A stretch of 39,617 bases of DNA from Lachnospiraceae bacterium (GCA_015056735.1 SVFT01000016.1:1-39617), one strand, 5' to 3'; positions 8,580 through 18,392 are shown, counted from the first letter of the stretch. The notes: generated by a model from the letters alone, not told the origin. Made by a program: numbers and translations.

Positions 8580-8771
8580 TTATCCGCAGGCAGCCGTATC
8601 GTTTTTCCTTCCCCGTCTCTGTTCCTGCGGCTTATCTGTGTTATATGGAATAAGCCAAAGATTTCCTTTGGTTATTGCGCCTTTTACTCTGCCTTCATTA
8701 CAGAGAATTCGTACCCTGCGGCTCGATATCCCCCACTTTTCTGCTATTTCTGTCGCTGTCAAATATTCCAT
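8580..8771 (-). CDS. Small HTH regulator, first gene of restriction operon
   Basis: This 63-residue protein has an excisionase/MerR-like winged HTH: Leu-Thr-Ala-Thr-Glu-Ile-Ala-Glu-Lys-Trp-Gly-Ile-Ser-Ser-Arg-Arg-Val-Arg-Ile-Leu-Cys, then a Trp-Leu-Ile-Pro strand. Start 8771 is chosen for its GGAGG site five bases upstream and because the promoter at 8790-8818 would put the transcript start near 8783; the longer frame to 8801 would begin inside the promoter. Small proteins of this kind often sit beside restriction genes. With its own promoter overlapped by a palindrome, it is a candidate controller of the operon, though the family also includes excisionases. Confidence 0.8.
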   Translation of the reverse strand: MEYLTATEIAEKWGISSRRVRILCNEGRVKGAITKGNLWLIPYNTDKPQEQRRGRKNDTAACG

Positions 8772-8789
8772 AACAACCTCCAAATAAAT

Positions 8790-8818
8790 ATTATATTCCA
8801 AAACCGGAATATATTCAA
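8790..8818 (-). promoter_or_regulatory. Restriction-operon promoter with palindromic operator and CCGG
   Basis: On the minus strand TTGAAT (8813-8818), a 17-base spacer and TATAAT (8790-8795) make a near-consensus sigma-A promoter. A 7-bp inverted repeat, ATATTCC/GGAATAT (8793-8812), covers the spacer and reaches into the -10 box. A CCGG site, the predicted target of the encoded methyltransferase, lies at 8804-8807 inside the spacer. The expected start is about 12 bases before the HTH gene. Confidence 0.82.
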
Positions 8819-9087
8819 GCCATTTTCACTCTCATCAATCGCTCCTTTGCCGCCTCTCTCTGCTCTGCAGATAACCGTCTCGGCTTACGATAAGTAATGG
8901 CAGATTTAGGCATTTCATAGGTCTTGTCGATGTCTGTCTCGCCTATGCACTTATAGACCTCTGGGAAGCTGATAACTAACTGGTCAAGTTTCTTCATAAC
9001 GGCAGGATCACGGGTATATACGGTAGCGTTCTTATCTTCACGGTTATAATTGATGACCGTTTCCTGTTCATATAGGCTGAGCTTCAT
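8815..9087 (-). CDS. Small element-associated protein, function unknown
   Basis: This 90-residue protein starts Met-Lys-Leu-Ser-Leu-Tyr-Glu-Gln-Glu-Thr-Val-Ile-Asn-Tyr-Asn and has a middle Thr-Val-Tyr-Thr-Arg and a C-terminal Leu-Ser-Ala-Glu-Gln-Arg-Glu helix. Proteins of this form are frequent in Clostridia mobile elements, but no function is known to me. Its start overlaps the stop of the upstream gene by four bases (ATGA), so the two are translationally coupled. Confidence 0.75.
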   Translation of the reverse strand: MKLSLYEQETVINYNREDKNATVYTRDPAVMKKLDQLVISFPEVYKCIGETDIDKTYEMPKSAITYRKPRRLSAEQREAAKERLMRVKMA

Positions 9088-9683
9088 CGGATCATCCCCT
9101 TTCTGTGTTCTGCAATAATATGTCTGCTCTCGGCATTCATCTTATCAGCCCTTACACGTGCCTGGGCAAGTCGGTTTCCAAGGCTCCGCTCCTGATCAAC
9201 GTCCATCCGTTTCTGCCCGACATAATACATATCCGTGTAGGACTTATCCGATATGCGCCCCAGCTTATCTATAACAGACTGAGCGTTCTTTGCGGTTTCC
9301 TCGTCCTTAAATCTTCCAAGCAGGATATCAAGCTTGCCCATTGTAGTCCGGCGATCACGATCACCATATCGCTCAATCACTTTAAGCTCCGCAGGTGTAA
9401 AGAGTATCTGACTGCGACCGCTGACGGACAGACGGACAGCCTCTATCTGCTTTACGCCGGCATTCATAACTTCGTAGTTGTCCCACGATATGATAACTCC
9501 GTCTTCATTGGTCAGACGTGCCTGAATTGCATTTTTTCCTTTGCGTTCAAGTACAAGCCAAGCATCCGTTTCGGGATTTGTATAAACCCTCACGCCGCTC
9601 TCACTGTACATCTCATTCGGGGTATAATCCCCCAGCACCATGTAATACTCTGCGATGATATCCATTTGTGTGTCTTTCTGCAT
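9084..9683 (-). CDS. Conserved element protein, function unknown
   Basis: This 199-residue soluble protein was not recognised. The first half is beta-rich (Arg-Val-Tyr-Thr-Asn-Pro-Glu-Thr-Asp-Ala-Trp-Leu-Val-Leu). The second half is helical and charged, ending in Lys-Met-Asn-Ala-Glu-Ser-Arg-His-Ile-Ile-Ala-Glu. It starts at ATG 9683 behind AAAGGAG and overlaps the next gene by four bases. It lies between the recombinase and restriction operon, in the part of the element usually given to mobility or regulation. Nothing in the sequence distinguishes these roles. Confidence 0.7.
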   Translation of the reverse strand: MQKDTQMDIIAEYYMVLGDYTPNEMYSESGVRVYTNPETDAWLVLERKGKNAIQARLTNEDGVIISWDNYEVMNAGVKQIEAVRLSVSGRSQILFTPAELKVIERYGDRDRRTTMGKLDILLGRFKDEETAKNAQSVIDKLGRISDKSYTDMYYVGQKRMDVDQERSLGNRLAQARVRADKMNAESRHIIAEHRKGMIR

Positions 9684-9774
9684 AACTGCTCCTTTCCGCC
9701 CTGTGGGCTTAAAACGATATGATTGATGGATGGATGGACTGACCGACTGACGGACAGCCCTGTGACCGATATAT

Positions 9775-9809
9775 AAAAAGCACCTTGGGCGCTGCTCCCT
9801 AAGATGCCT
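9775..9809 (-). terminator. Intrinsic terminator after the serine recombinase
   Basis: The minus strand reads an imperfect stem (GGCATCTTAGGG with CCCAAGGTGC, about 9779-9808) closed by a GCAGC loop and followed by a T run (9775-9779). It separates the recombinase from the two small downstream genes. The surrounding gap 9684-9925 also has a short GATG/GACT-type tetranucleotide run at about 9723-9753 and no gene. Confidence 0.65.
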
Positions 9810-9925
9810 TTTACCCTCATTTTCTCCGATAACTATCGTGAAAAATGAACCCGTATCTGTTATTGCCGATAATTTCTCCAGCTGATCTTTATCATGTACC
9901 CTGTTTATGATAACTGTCGTGCCGT

Positions 9926-11794
<1,869 letters not shown>

Positions 11795-12364
11795 CTACAT
11801 ATGAACTATGCATTTGCATCAGGTTTGGCTTCACGAAAAAGCGGGTCTTGCCGCTGCCACTTCCACCTATGACAAGGATATTTTTATTCCTGGCATACTT
11901 GGGTGAACTGGGTCTTCCCGACATCATGAGCCTCTCCGATGCTGTTAAGATGATATTGTTCTCGAATACCGGATCCATATAAGGCTCGATATCCTTTGCA
12001 TTTCCCCATCTTGCGCTGCCATACTCCACTCCGTGTCTGAACTTTTTGGCATTCTTCGCCTTGAAATACACGATCAGGCGGAAGCCAACTCCACACGCTA
12101 CTCCAAAAAGCAGATCCATTGGATTGAAACTCGGCAAAGGGTTGGCAAAAGCCTCTCCCAGCCTTGAAGCCGTATCCATAAGCCTTGGGAAAATGTCTCC
12201 CTCAACCTGTCTGAACATCCACGCTGACTTATCACAGAAATATCCTACGATAACATAGGGGATGCTCATCCGGATCAGCTTGTTTTTATCCGTGCCTTTC
12301 ATCTTTTTCCGCAAGGATTCGGGTATGTTCTTTAAATCTTTTACGATTCCGTCTACTACCTTAC

Positions 12365-12841
12365 TCATAGGCTCTGTCCCCGATCCTTGGTTTTTTCTCT
12401 GGCACGTTCCCTGTTCATTGTTTGAGTCCAGAGTTCCTTATAACGGTTCAGCCTATCCCTTACGGATTCACGGTTCTGCTTCTTTTCGTTTCCATGCACA
12501 AATTCTTTGAATGCCATCGCAATAACGTCGGCATCCCTGCCCTTGAAGAAAACAACATACTTTGGCGGATCCACGGTCTTATCTTTCTTCACGGCAAAAT
12601 CAACATTGTACTTCTTCGCCACACGCTCAAAAGATTTGATGTTGTTCTCCGTTATCTCCATGGTATTCGCACCCTGATCCTTGCCCATGAGCTTCTTTAC
12701 GGAAATCTTCCCATGCCAGTTAGCCTGCTTATTCTTAAGATGATTTAAGTAGGCAATCATAGCTTTCTTCAGCACATCGGCGGTCAGTTTGGAGGTTCTG
12801 ATCACAAGGGCAATAGATTTCTGTGTTACTTCTTCCTGCAT
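12365..12841 (-). CDS. PcfB/DUF3801-family conjugation accessory protein
   Basis: This 158-residue protein lies immediately before virD4 with a four-base overlap, the standard place for PcfB-like (DUF3801) proteins in Gram-positive conjugative elements. PcfB of pCF10 is an accessory factor that binds the relaxase and coupling protein. Visible signs are an N-terminal helix, the Gly-Lys-Ile-Ser-Val-Lys-Lys-Leu motif at about residue 45, a central Phe-Ala-Val-Lys-Lys-Asp segment and a basic Arg/Lys tail. Three ATGs follow one another; the third (12841) is chosen because AGGAGG is six bases before it. Confidence 0.87.
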   Translation of the reverse strand: MQEEVTQKSIALVIRTSKLTADVLKKAMIAYLNHLKNKQANWHGKISVKKLMGKDQGANTMEITENNIKSFERVAKKYNVDFAVKKDKTVDPPKYVVFFKGRDADVIAMAFKEFVHGNEKKQNRESVRDRLNRYKELWTQTMNRERAREKTKDRGQSL

Positions 12842-12975
12842 CATCATCCTCCTGTCTTTCGTTTATCCTCTGGTAATGTTCACAGCCAGGGAGGCACCAG
12901 CAGCCTCCTAAGATATATTTTTCTCATATAGTTCCTTTCCTCCGGTCTCCTGCCGGATAATAATCTCCATAACGC

Positions 12976-13024
12976 AAAAAAGGAGCAGCCTTTACGTCTC
13001 CGAAGAGATATAAAAACTGCTCCT
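12976..13024 (-). terminator. Intrinsic terminator between unknown gene and pcfB
   Basis: On the minus strand GGAGCAG pairs with CTGCTCC (12982-13023) and is followed by a T6 run. The loop is long and A/T-rich with an inner hairpin. The stem follows directly after a copy of TACAGCGATAGG (13022-13033), also found before the terminator at 13787-13816. The 12848-13051 gap holds no convincing gene. Confidence 0.7.
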
Positions 13025-13051
13025 ATCGCTGTATCTACTGTTTTATTGTTC

Positions 13052-13759
13052 CTACCGTAGTAAATATATCGTATACAGATTTGCAAATACCATGCCGTTT
13101 TCAACCTTAAGATCATCCAGCAAAAGGCACTGGAACAGAACCGCCCGAATCACATCATCATTCAGCCTGAAAAGCTCACTGTATTTTCCATAAGCCGCCT
13201 CCGGTGATTTACTATCATGTGCCGCCTGTTGTGTACCTGCATAAGTGGCATGTGGTGTAACCTCATCCCGTGCCATATTCTTTCTGTAATCAAGGCAATC
13301 CGCATAGAGAGAACGAATCTGATATTTTCCAAAATAGAAAGAATAAGCTTCTTTCCCATCATAGGTTTTCTTACATTTCTCCAGTTCATCCTCTGCTATA
13401 GAAAAAGCGCATACATCAGTCTCTATCACGGTTTTACCGTTATAATCCGGCTTAAGCTTTCCGCCGTACCAGTTGATGTGCTGATAGATTTCCTCACGCC
13501 CGGTAATGAGCGCAGCTCTGTGAAAATCAGTCTTGCCCAGGAATACATCCATGTAGACATTGTTTGCAGACAGGGTATCATTCCATATCAGCTTTTTATG
13601 CTCTCTCACACGGAGAAGATACTGAAGGATATTGATAAGACGGTCTCTGTTGTCTATATCCCTGAACCCTTCTGCCGGAACCATAACACTATCAAGTTTT
13701 AATGGTGTCGATCCTTTCTGAATTTCTTTTTCTACAAGCGATTCTATACTCTTCGCCAT
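13052..13759 (-). CDS. Unrecognised ICE protein
   Basis: This 235-residue protein was not recognised. It looks soluble and mixed alpha/beta. Visible segments include an N-terminal Leu-Val-Glu-Lys-Glu-Ile-Gln-Lys, a mid-protein Trp-Tyr-Gly-Gly-Lys-Leu-Lys-Pro, and a helical end rich in Leu. It starts at 13759 behind GGGAGG, 46 bases after the zinc-ribbon gene. That gap contains a terminator-like hairpin, so its expression may depend on read-through. It belongs to the ICE operon upstream of pcfB and could be a conjugation accessory or cargo. Confidence 0.7.
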   Translation of the reverse strand: MAKSIESLVEKEIQKGSTPLKLDSVMVPAEGFRDIDNRDRLINILQYLLRVREHKKLIWNDTLSANNVYMDVFLGKTDFHRAALITGREEIYQHINWYGGKLKPDYNGKTVIETDVCAFSIAEDELEKCKKTYDGKEAYSFYFGKYQIRSLYADCLDYRKNMARDEVTPHATYAGTQQAAHDSKSPEAAYGKYSELFRLNDDVIRAVLFQCLLLDDLKVENGMVFANLYTIYLLR

Positions 13760-13781
13760 TCCATCCTCCCTTTTTTCAAAT

Positions 13782-13816
13782 AAAAAGGCAGCTACAAGAT
13801 TTCTCTCATAACTGCC
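13782..13816 (-). terminator. Terminator overlapping the stop of the zinc-ribbon gene
   Basis: GGCAG/CTGCC (13787-13816) with a T5 run lies on the minus strand, and its 5' arm is the last codons of the zinc-ribbon gene (Gly-Gln-Leu-stop). Ribosomes reaching the stop would cover the stem, so termination may depend on translation. The loop shares AGAGAAATCTT with the hairpin at 18535-18575. Confidence 0.6.
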
Positions 13817-15044
13817 CTATCGCTGTATATTTTTCAAATAGATGTGGTCGGTCTGCTTTTACATCAATGCTTATTTCTATCCTCAGTATATGAAGCGCCA
13901 GCTCTATGGCTTCCGCAAGTGCTTCATCTGAGTCATTGAGCCTTGTGATGCATACGCAGTCCTCAAACTCCTTATCTCTTTTCCTTAGAATGCGGATCAA
14001 TTTTATTCTTGCGTTTTTGCATAGCTGCGTCTTCGCAAACTCCCATCTGTATCCGTCTTTTGTATTATAAAACGGTTTTGAAAATTCAATAACCGCATTC
14101 TTTTCCTTTATGAAATTCGCAAGAGGAATCCCGATCAATTCCTCTTCATCTACGATAACCGTATATCCTGCCTGCTTTAAGCAATGTCGCAAAAGGATAT
14201 CGGGTAACTCCTTATCAAATTCTTTTCTACATATATGGCAAGGCTCCTTATCAATGGCTCTGTCCGCTATTTTTGCCCGCCATCTATGACCACGACCGCA
14301 AGTCCACCAAACTATCCGAAGAGAATTGCGATGCACCTGCTCCGGAGAAATCATCGTATTACGATCATAGTCCCATTCAGATATCAGTTCGGGATCCGTG
14401 GTAGCAAGGTCATTCACACCGGCTACAACAACTCTGTCAGAGCATACCGGACAGGATGACCCCTTTACCCTGCTGTCTATGACTGCCCGCCATTCATAAC
14501 CGCATACACGGCACTTCCACCATACATTTTCCCTGGACTTCGGGAATACTTCATCAGCCCTCTTTGGAGCATTTTTCTCCGACCACTCCTTGGCAAGTTC
14601 AGGATAATTACTGGCAAGATCATTGAAGCCCTTATAAAGCATGTGTCCTTCACAATATGGACACTGGCTCCCATAGTATCTGTCAGCTATCTTTGCTATC
14701 CACTCATGCCCTTGGATGCATCTCCACCATACGGATTTGTTGGTACAGGATAAAACCATATCCGGCATAAGCGGATGATTTTTATCTGACCACTCGGATA
14801 CAAGTTCAGGCTTCATCGTAGCAAGGTCATTAAAGCCTTTTAAAAGCTGATTGCCGTTGCAATACGGACAATCTGAACCTTTTACTCTGTTCTTCACTAT
14901 TGCCTGCCATTCGTGTCCACAGGAGCCTCTCCACCACACCCGCTTATGTGATCCAATCGTAACATCAGATGGCATGAGCGGAAGATTTTTGTTACTCCAT
15001 TGTGCGACAAGCTCCGGGCATTTCTCAGACACCGTTTCCTTCAT
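13806..15044 (-). CDS. Four-unit zinc-ribbon (DUF4379-like) protein with nuclease-like C-terminus
   Basis: This 412-residue protein has four tandem units of about 60-65 residues (about 8-270), each with Asp-Leu or Pro-Glu-Leu plus Trp-Ser/Trp-Asp, a Val-Trp-Trp segment, Gly-His-Glu-Trp or a close variant, and a Cys-x-x-Cys pair. This is the DUF4379/treble-clef zinc-ribbon array. Residues about 300-365 (Ile-Pro-Leu-Ala-Asn-Phe, Ala-Val-Ile-Glu-Phe-Ser, then Lys-Leu-Ile-Arg-Ile-Leu) have the pattern of the Vsr-like PD-(D/E)XK domain usually joined to such arrays, but with Asn where the first Asp is expected. It may therefore bind rather than cut DNA. Its start is six bases inside-to-outside coupled with the DUF6050 gene end (ribosome site GGGAGG lies in that gene's last codons). 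Confidence 0.78.
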   Translation of the reverse strand: MKETVSEKCPELVAQWSNKNLPLMPSDVTIGSHKRVWWRGSCGHEWQAIVKNRVKGSDCPYCNGNQLLKGFNDLATMKPELVSEWSDKNHPLMPDMVLSCTNKSVWWRCIQGHEWIAKIADRYYGSQCPYCEGHMLYKGFNDLASNYPELAKEWSEKNAPKRADEVFPKSRENVWWKCRVCGYEWRAVIDSRVKGSSCPVCSDRVVVAGVNDLATTDPELISEWDYDRNTMISPEQVHRNSLRIVWWTCGRGHRWRAKIADRAIDKEPCHICRKEFDKELPDILLRHCLKQAGYTVIVDEEELIGIPLANFIKEKNAVIEFSKPFYNTKDGYRWEFAKTQLCKNARIKLIRILRKRDKEFEDCVCITRLNDSDEALAEAIELALHILRIEISIDVKADRPHLFEKYTAIGQL

Positions 15045-15047
15045 GCA

Positions 15048-15368
15048 TCACAACCTCCCCGTTATGACCTGTACGGTCGTTGCTACCGCTTTTATCACAG
15101 CCACAATAGCCATAAACCCGCCTATAATCCCTCCAACGATACAATCCAGGGCTATCACACCAAGAGAGCCTGCAATGCCGTAATTCCTCGGTATCAGCCA
15201 CAACCACATCCGTCTGATGCCAAATGGAAATCCTACGAGGATCCAGAACAAAAAGAAATCAAAACCTTCAGGCTTATTGCAGACCGGATAACAGAACAGC
15301 ACCATAAAGCTGATTGCCAGTACCGGCAATATGACCTTAAATATCATCGCTGATAATCTCTCACTCAT
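15048..15368 (-). CDS. DUF6050-like small membrane protein
   Basis: This 106-residue protein has three hydrophobic segments (about residues 8-28, 37-58 and 66-98). The middle holds Trp-Ile-Leu-Val-Gly-Phe-Pro-Phe-Gly-Ile-Arg-Arg-Met, which I associate with DUF6050 proteins of Tn1549-like elements. Function is unknown. It begins inside the last codons of the initiator gene (8-base overlap) and ends at the ribosome site of the zinc-ribbon gene, so the three are a coupled unit. Confidence 0.75.
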   Translation of the reverse strand: MSERLSAMIFKVILPVLAISFMVLFCYPVCNKPEGFDFFLFWILVGFPFGIRRMWLWLIPRNYGIAGSLGVIALDCIVGGIIGGFMAIVAVIKAVATTVQVITGRL

Positions 15369-16476
15369 TAGCTGCCCTCCTCATGATTTCTTCGGCACTT
15401 GATGATTGACCGATTTGCCTTTCTTCAAGCTCCTGTATCTGTGCGTTTCTCTCAGTCTCCCTTTGACGAGCCATCTTCTGAGACATCTCGTACCATTCTT
15501 CTGTGTGCATATCGTGATGGACAAGCTGTGTGAAGTAATTATCCATCGTTGTAGGCGCATTAAAGAGTGATGCAATCATATACTTTCGCATATTGTGTAT
15601 CTTACCGAGATTCTCGGCTATCATCCCCATAACATACTCAACATGACTCGCTGTCAGCGATAAGATTCTTTTACGAACAAGCCATTGGGGATACTCTGTT
15701 CCTCCGATATTCAGCGACTCTCTTTTCCCGGCTACAAGATCAACCATAACTTCAAACAGTTCGTCAAATCGACTGTTATATTCTGCTCTGTACCTTGCAG
15801 ACATTTCGTCGTAATAGATATTCTCCTTGATTTGTGCAATATCTTCACGTATCACATCCTCATCCCATCCTGAGTTATCCACAGACTCATCCGCCCCTGT
15901 AATATTACCAGTAACCTGGATAAGATTATGATTAGGCTCAATAATATTTTTTAAATAATTATTAGTATCTATTGGTGCGGAATTTCCCACTTCAAGAACA
16001 AGGAAATCCCCATCTCTAGAGATTGGTTTTTCATCATTCAAGACTTCGGTTTTTCCTGTTTCAGAAAAAAGTTTTCCACAATCATCCGTTTCTTCAGAGT
16101 ACGATTTTTCCGACTTCTTGCTGACAAAATTCTTCACATAAATGATATCCGGTTTGCCCTGCCCTCTGCGTTTTTTCTCGATAAGTCCAAATTCTATGAG
16201 ATTTTTCAGAGTTGACCTTGCTTTATCAGCACTGCAATCATGAAGCAGTTTCTGTATGGATTCCAGTGATCTTATGACATAGGTTTTTCCTGCCTCATCA
16301 ACCCATCCGTTCTGCTTTGAAAATGCAACCTGCTCATGTAGAAAACCATACAGGATGCATTCTGCTAGACCTAAATCCAAGTAATCAGGATCCTCGAAAA
16401 ACACTTTCGGTATCTTCAAGAATCGGAATTGTTCACTTTCTGCACCAGAATAGTAATCGTAATCGAACTTTGGCAT
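15361..16476 (-). CDS. repA: RepA-type replication initiator (RepA_N domain)
   Basis: This 371-residue protein starts at 16476; the ribosome site GGAGGTGTG overlaps the last codons of parB, one base away. The N-terminus has Phe-Arg-Phe-Leu-Lys-Ile-Pro-Lys-Val-Phe-Phe and the winged-helix run Leu-Gly-Leu-Ala-Glu-Cys-Ile-Leu-Tyr-Gly-Phe-Leu, typical of RepA_N initiators of Gram-positive plasmids and ICEs. The C-terminus (Met-Gly-Met-Ile-Ala-Glu-Asn to Ala-Pro-Thr-Thr) fits the DUF6017-type tail. It probably starts replication of the excised ICE circle. An AT-rich run in the coding sequence near 15930-15970 could be an origin region, but iterons were not resolved. Confidence 0.87.
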   Translation of the reverse strand: MPKFDYDYYSGAESEQFRFLKIPKVFFEDPDYLDLGLAECILYGFLHEQVAFSKQNGWVDEAGKTYVIRSLESIQKLLHDCSADKARSTLKNLIEFGLIEKKRRGQGKPDIIYVKNFVSKKSEKSYSEETDDCGKLFSETGKTEVLNDEKPISRDGDFLVLEVGNSAPIDTNNYLKNIIEPNHNLIQVTGNITGADESVDNSGWDEDVIREDIAQIKENIYYDEMSARYRAEYNSRFDELFEVMVDLVAGKRESLNIGGTEYPQWLVRKRILSLTASHVEYVMGMIAENLGKIHNMRKYMIASLFNAPTTMDNYFTQLVHHDMHTEEWYEMSQKMARQRETERNAQIQELEERQIGQSSSAEEIMRRAANE

Positions 16477-16477
16477 T

Positions 16478-17398
16478 TTACACACCTCCATGCGTCTTAC
16501 GGTAATCTGCAAGGAGTCTTACGATCAGACTCTCAATTTCTGCATCGCTTGCCTCAGCGGGGAAATACTGCATGATCACTTCATGTTTAATGACCACATT
16601 TCTTTCCTTAATACTGGCTACCGCCAACAAAGCGTGAAGCGCTTCCTTTGTGCAGCGTTTTTCCTGTGAGAGCTTCTTTATCTGCTGTGCCTGTGAAAGA
16701 GACGGAACAACATTATCCTCTTCCATGACTTCCATAAGAAGAAACTGCTCACTCGGAGTGATATATGATAACTCAACTGCCGGGTTGAACTTTATCTTCT
16801 TGTTATCAACCATTTCCAACAGCTGCGGCAGAAGCTCTGTGAGACGGATATACCGCTGAATAGTTCTTGCACTATCACTGTTACCCTCGCTGAGTTGATT
16901 CACGCTCCATAAATTCTCGCCAACTTGGCGAGAATTATTTGATTCAGGTCTTCCCGCTTTATTCTGTCTTTTGATTGCATCAAGCTTCATCTTGTAAGCA
17001 AACGCCTTCTCACTCGGCAGAATCTCTTCCCTCTGGAGGTTAGCGTCCACCATTGCGATCACGGCTTCATCATCTGTCAGGTCCCTTATGATAACAGGAA
17101 CCGTCTCCAGTCCGACTATCTCAGCCGCATGTTTACGCCTGTGACCGGATATCACTTCATAGCCGCCTTCAGGTCTGTTACGAACCATGATCGGTACGAG
17201 GATACCGTTCTCACGGACACTTTCAACTGTCTGAGCCATCTTTTCATCATCCAAGACCTTAAACGGATGATTCTGAAATGGGAAAAGCTCTCTGATCGGA
17301 ACATCAAGCACCTGTCCGGTCTGTTCCTGATCAATACCAAAAAGAGAATCCAGTCCTTTTAGCTGTACCCTGTCCGGAAGTGATTTCTTAGCAGCCAT
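16478..17398 (-). CDS. parB: ParB/Spo0J-type partition protein
   Basis: This 306-residue protein has the ParB N-terminal nuclease-like domain (about residues 30-120) with Gly-Ile-Leu-Val-Pro-Ile, Glu-Val-Ile-Ser-Gly-His-Arg-Arg and Ala-Asn-Leu-Gln-Arg-Glu. A central HTH region follows (Asn-Gln-Leu-Ser-Glu-Gly-Asn with Gln-Arg-Tyr-Ile-Arg-Leu). With ParA it should segregate the excised ICE circle. The start overlaps the parA stop by 11 bases. Its parS site was not found by eye. Confidence 0.93.
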   Translation of the reverse strand: MAAKKSLPDRVQLKGLDSLFGIDQEQTGQVLDVPIRELFPFQNHPFKVLDDEKMAQTVESVRENGILVPIMVRNRPEGGYEVISGHRRKHAAEIVGLETVPVIIRDLTDDEAVIAMVDANLQREEILPSEKAFAYKMKLDAIKRQNKAGRPESNNSRQVGENLWSVNQLSEGNSDSARTIQRYIRLTELLPQLLEMVDNKKIKFNPAVELSYITPSEQFLLMEVMEEDNVVPSLSQAQQIKKLSQEKRCTKEALHALLAVASIKERNVVIKHEVIMQYFPAEASDAEIESLIVRLLADYRKTHGGV

Positions 17399-18173
17399 AC
17401 GCCAGCACCTCCTTTGTCAGTTCTTCAAAAGCTCTTGCGACCTTGCACTTAGGATCATGCTTATATATGCTGTGTCCGTATGCAGTACATTCCTTTGCCC
17501 TTACGGACTCCGGTATCATCACATCAAATACCTTTATCTGACTGCCATAGGCTTCACGGAGCTTTTCTATGATATCTTTCTCATGGTTGGTACGGGTATT
17601 TACCTTATTGATAACGATGCCCTCAACCTCCAACTTACGATTGAGTTTTCTCTTGGTTGAGCCTATCGACGCAAGCAGCTGTTGAAGACCAGCCATCGAA
17701 AGATAAGATGCTTCAACCGGAATGATTACAGAATCCGCAGTTGTCAGCACATTGATCGTTACCAGATTGAGGCTGGGTGAACAATCAATCAAAATATAAT
17801 CATATTCATCCCTAACGCTTGATACGAAAGCATCCAGCAGATGCTCTCTGCTGAGAGCATTCATTATCATGTAGTCCATACCGGCAAGCTTTATATTGCA
17901 CGGCATGAGATCCACGCCTTCATCGTTATGGAGAATATACTCCGCAGGATCTATCGGATCCTCATTTATCTCACGCTCTATGAAAGAAGCAAGAGTGTTC
18001 TCCAGTTCATCCGCATTATCTATACCGAGACTGGATGTTAAATTTCCCTGGGGATCAGCATCAATGACCAATACCTTTTTGTCATTCATGGCAAGACCAA
18101 CGCTCAAATTGCTTGCCAACGCTGTCTTCCCGACTCCCCCTTTTTGATTAGCTACTGCGATTACTTTAGCCAT
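17388..18173 (-). CDS. parA: ParA-type partition ATPase
   Basis: This 261-residue ATPase has the deviant Walker A loop Lys-Gly-Gly-Val-Gly-Lys-Thr near the start, Val-Ile-Asp-Ala-Asp-Pro-Gln-Gly-Asn and Leu-Ile-Asp-Cys-Ser-Pro-Ser-Leu, the ParA/MinD signatures. It moves the ParB-bound circle. The gene lies first in a coupled parA-parB-repA unit, 21 bases after the DUF3970-like gene. Length and order match ICEs of this group. Confidence 0.95.
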   Translation of the reverse strand: MAKVIAVANQKGGVGKTALASNLSVGLAMNDKKVLVIDADPQGNLTSSLGIDNADELENTLASFIEREINEDPIDPAEYILHNDEGVDLMPCNIKLAGMDYMIMNALSREHLLDAFVSSVRDEYDYILIDCSPSLNLVTINVLTTADSVIIPVEASYLSMAGLQQLLASIGSTKRKLNRKLEVEGIVINKVNTRTNHEKDIIEKLREAYGSQIKVFDVMIPESVRAKECTAYGHSIYKHDPKCKVARAFEELTKEVLAYGC

Positions 18174-18194
18174 AACCGTTCCTCCTGTTCTTTT

Positions 18195-18392
18195 TTATCT
18201 GTTGCCCTGCCTTTTGCGGGCTTCTATTTTTGTTCTTTTGTCCACATCCGAAAACACTCGGAAGATCTTGTTGGTTCCCTTATTCTTTAAGGGCTTGGAT
18301 TGGCTTGTGACTTGGTACACCTTGTCTTTTTCCATGTGTTCCAAATAATCTTTCAGCTCGTAGGTCGGTCCCGAAACTCTTACTTTTAACAT
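18195..18392 (-). CDS. DUF3970-like small protein
   Basis: This 65-residue basic protein begins Met-Leu-Lys-Val-Arg-Val-Ser-Gly and contains Gln-Ser-Lys-Pro-Leu-Lys-Asn-Lys-Gly and Arg-Val-Phe-Ser-Asp-Val, which resembles DUF3970 proteins found next to parA in such elements. Function unknown. GAGGAGG lies 11 bases before the ATG. The small ORF starting at 18495 overlaps it in another frame. Confidence 0.7.
   Translation of the reverse strand: MLKVRVSGPTYELKDYLEHMEKDKVYQVTSQSKPLKNKGTNKIFRVFSDVDKRTKIEARKRQGNR

Noticed and set aside
12880-13116. Minus-strand 78-codon frame
   Set aside because: Overlaps the end of the 13052-13759 gene and runs through a terminator; no ribosome site.
15361-18173. 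Integrated plasmid instead of ICE
   Set aside because: parA-parB-repA alone would fit a plasmid, but pcfB, virD4 and Maff2 in the Tn1549-like order and the junction at lysS favour an ICE.
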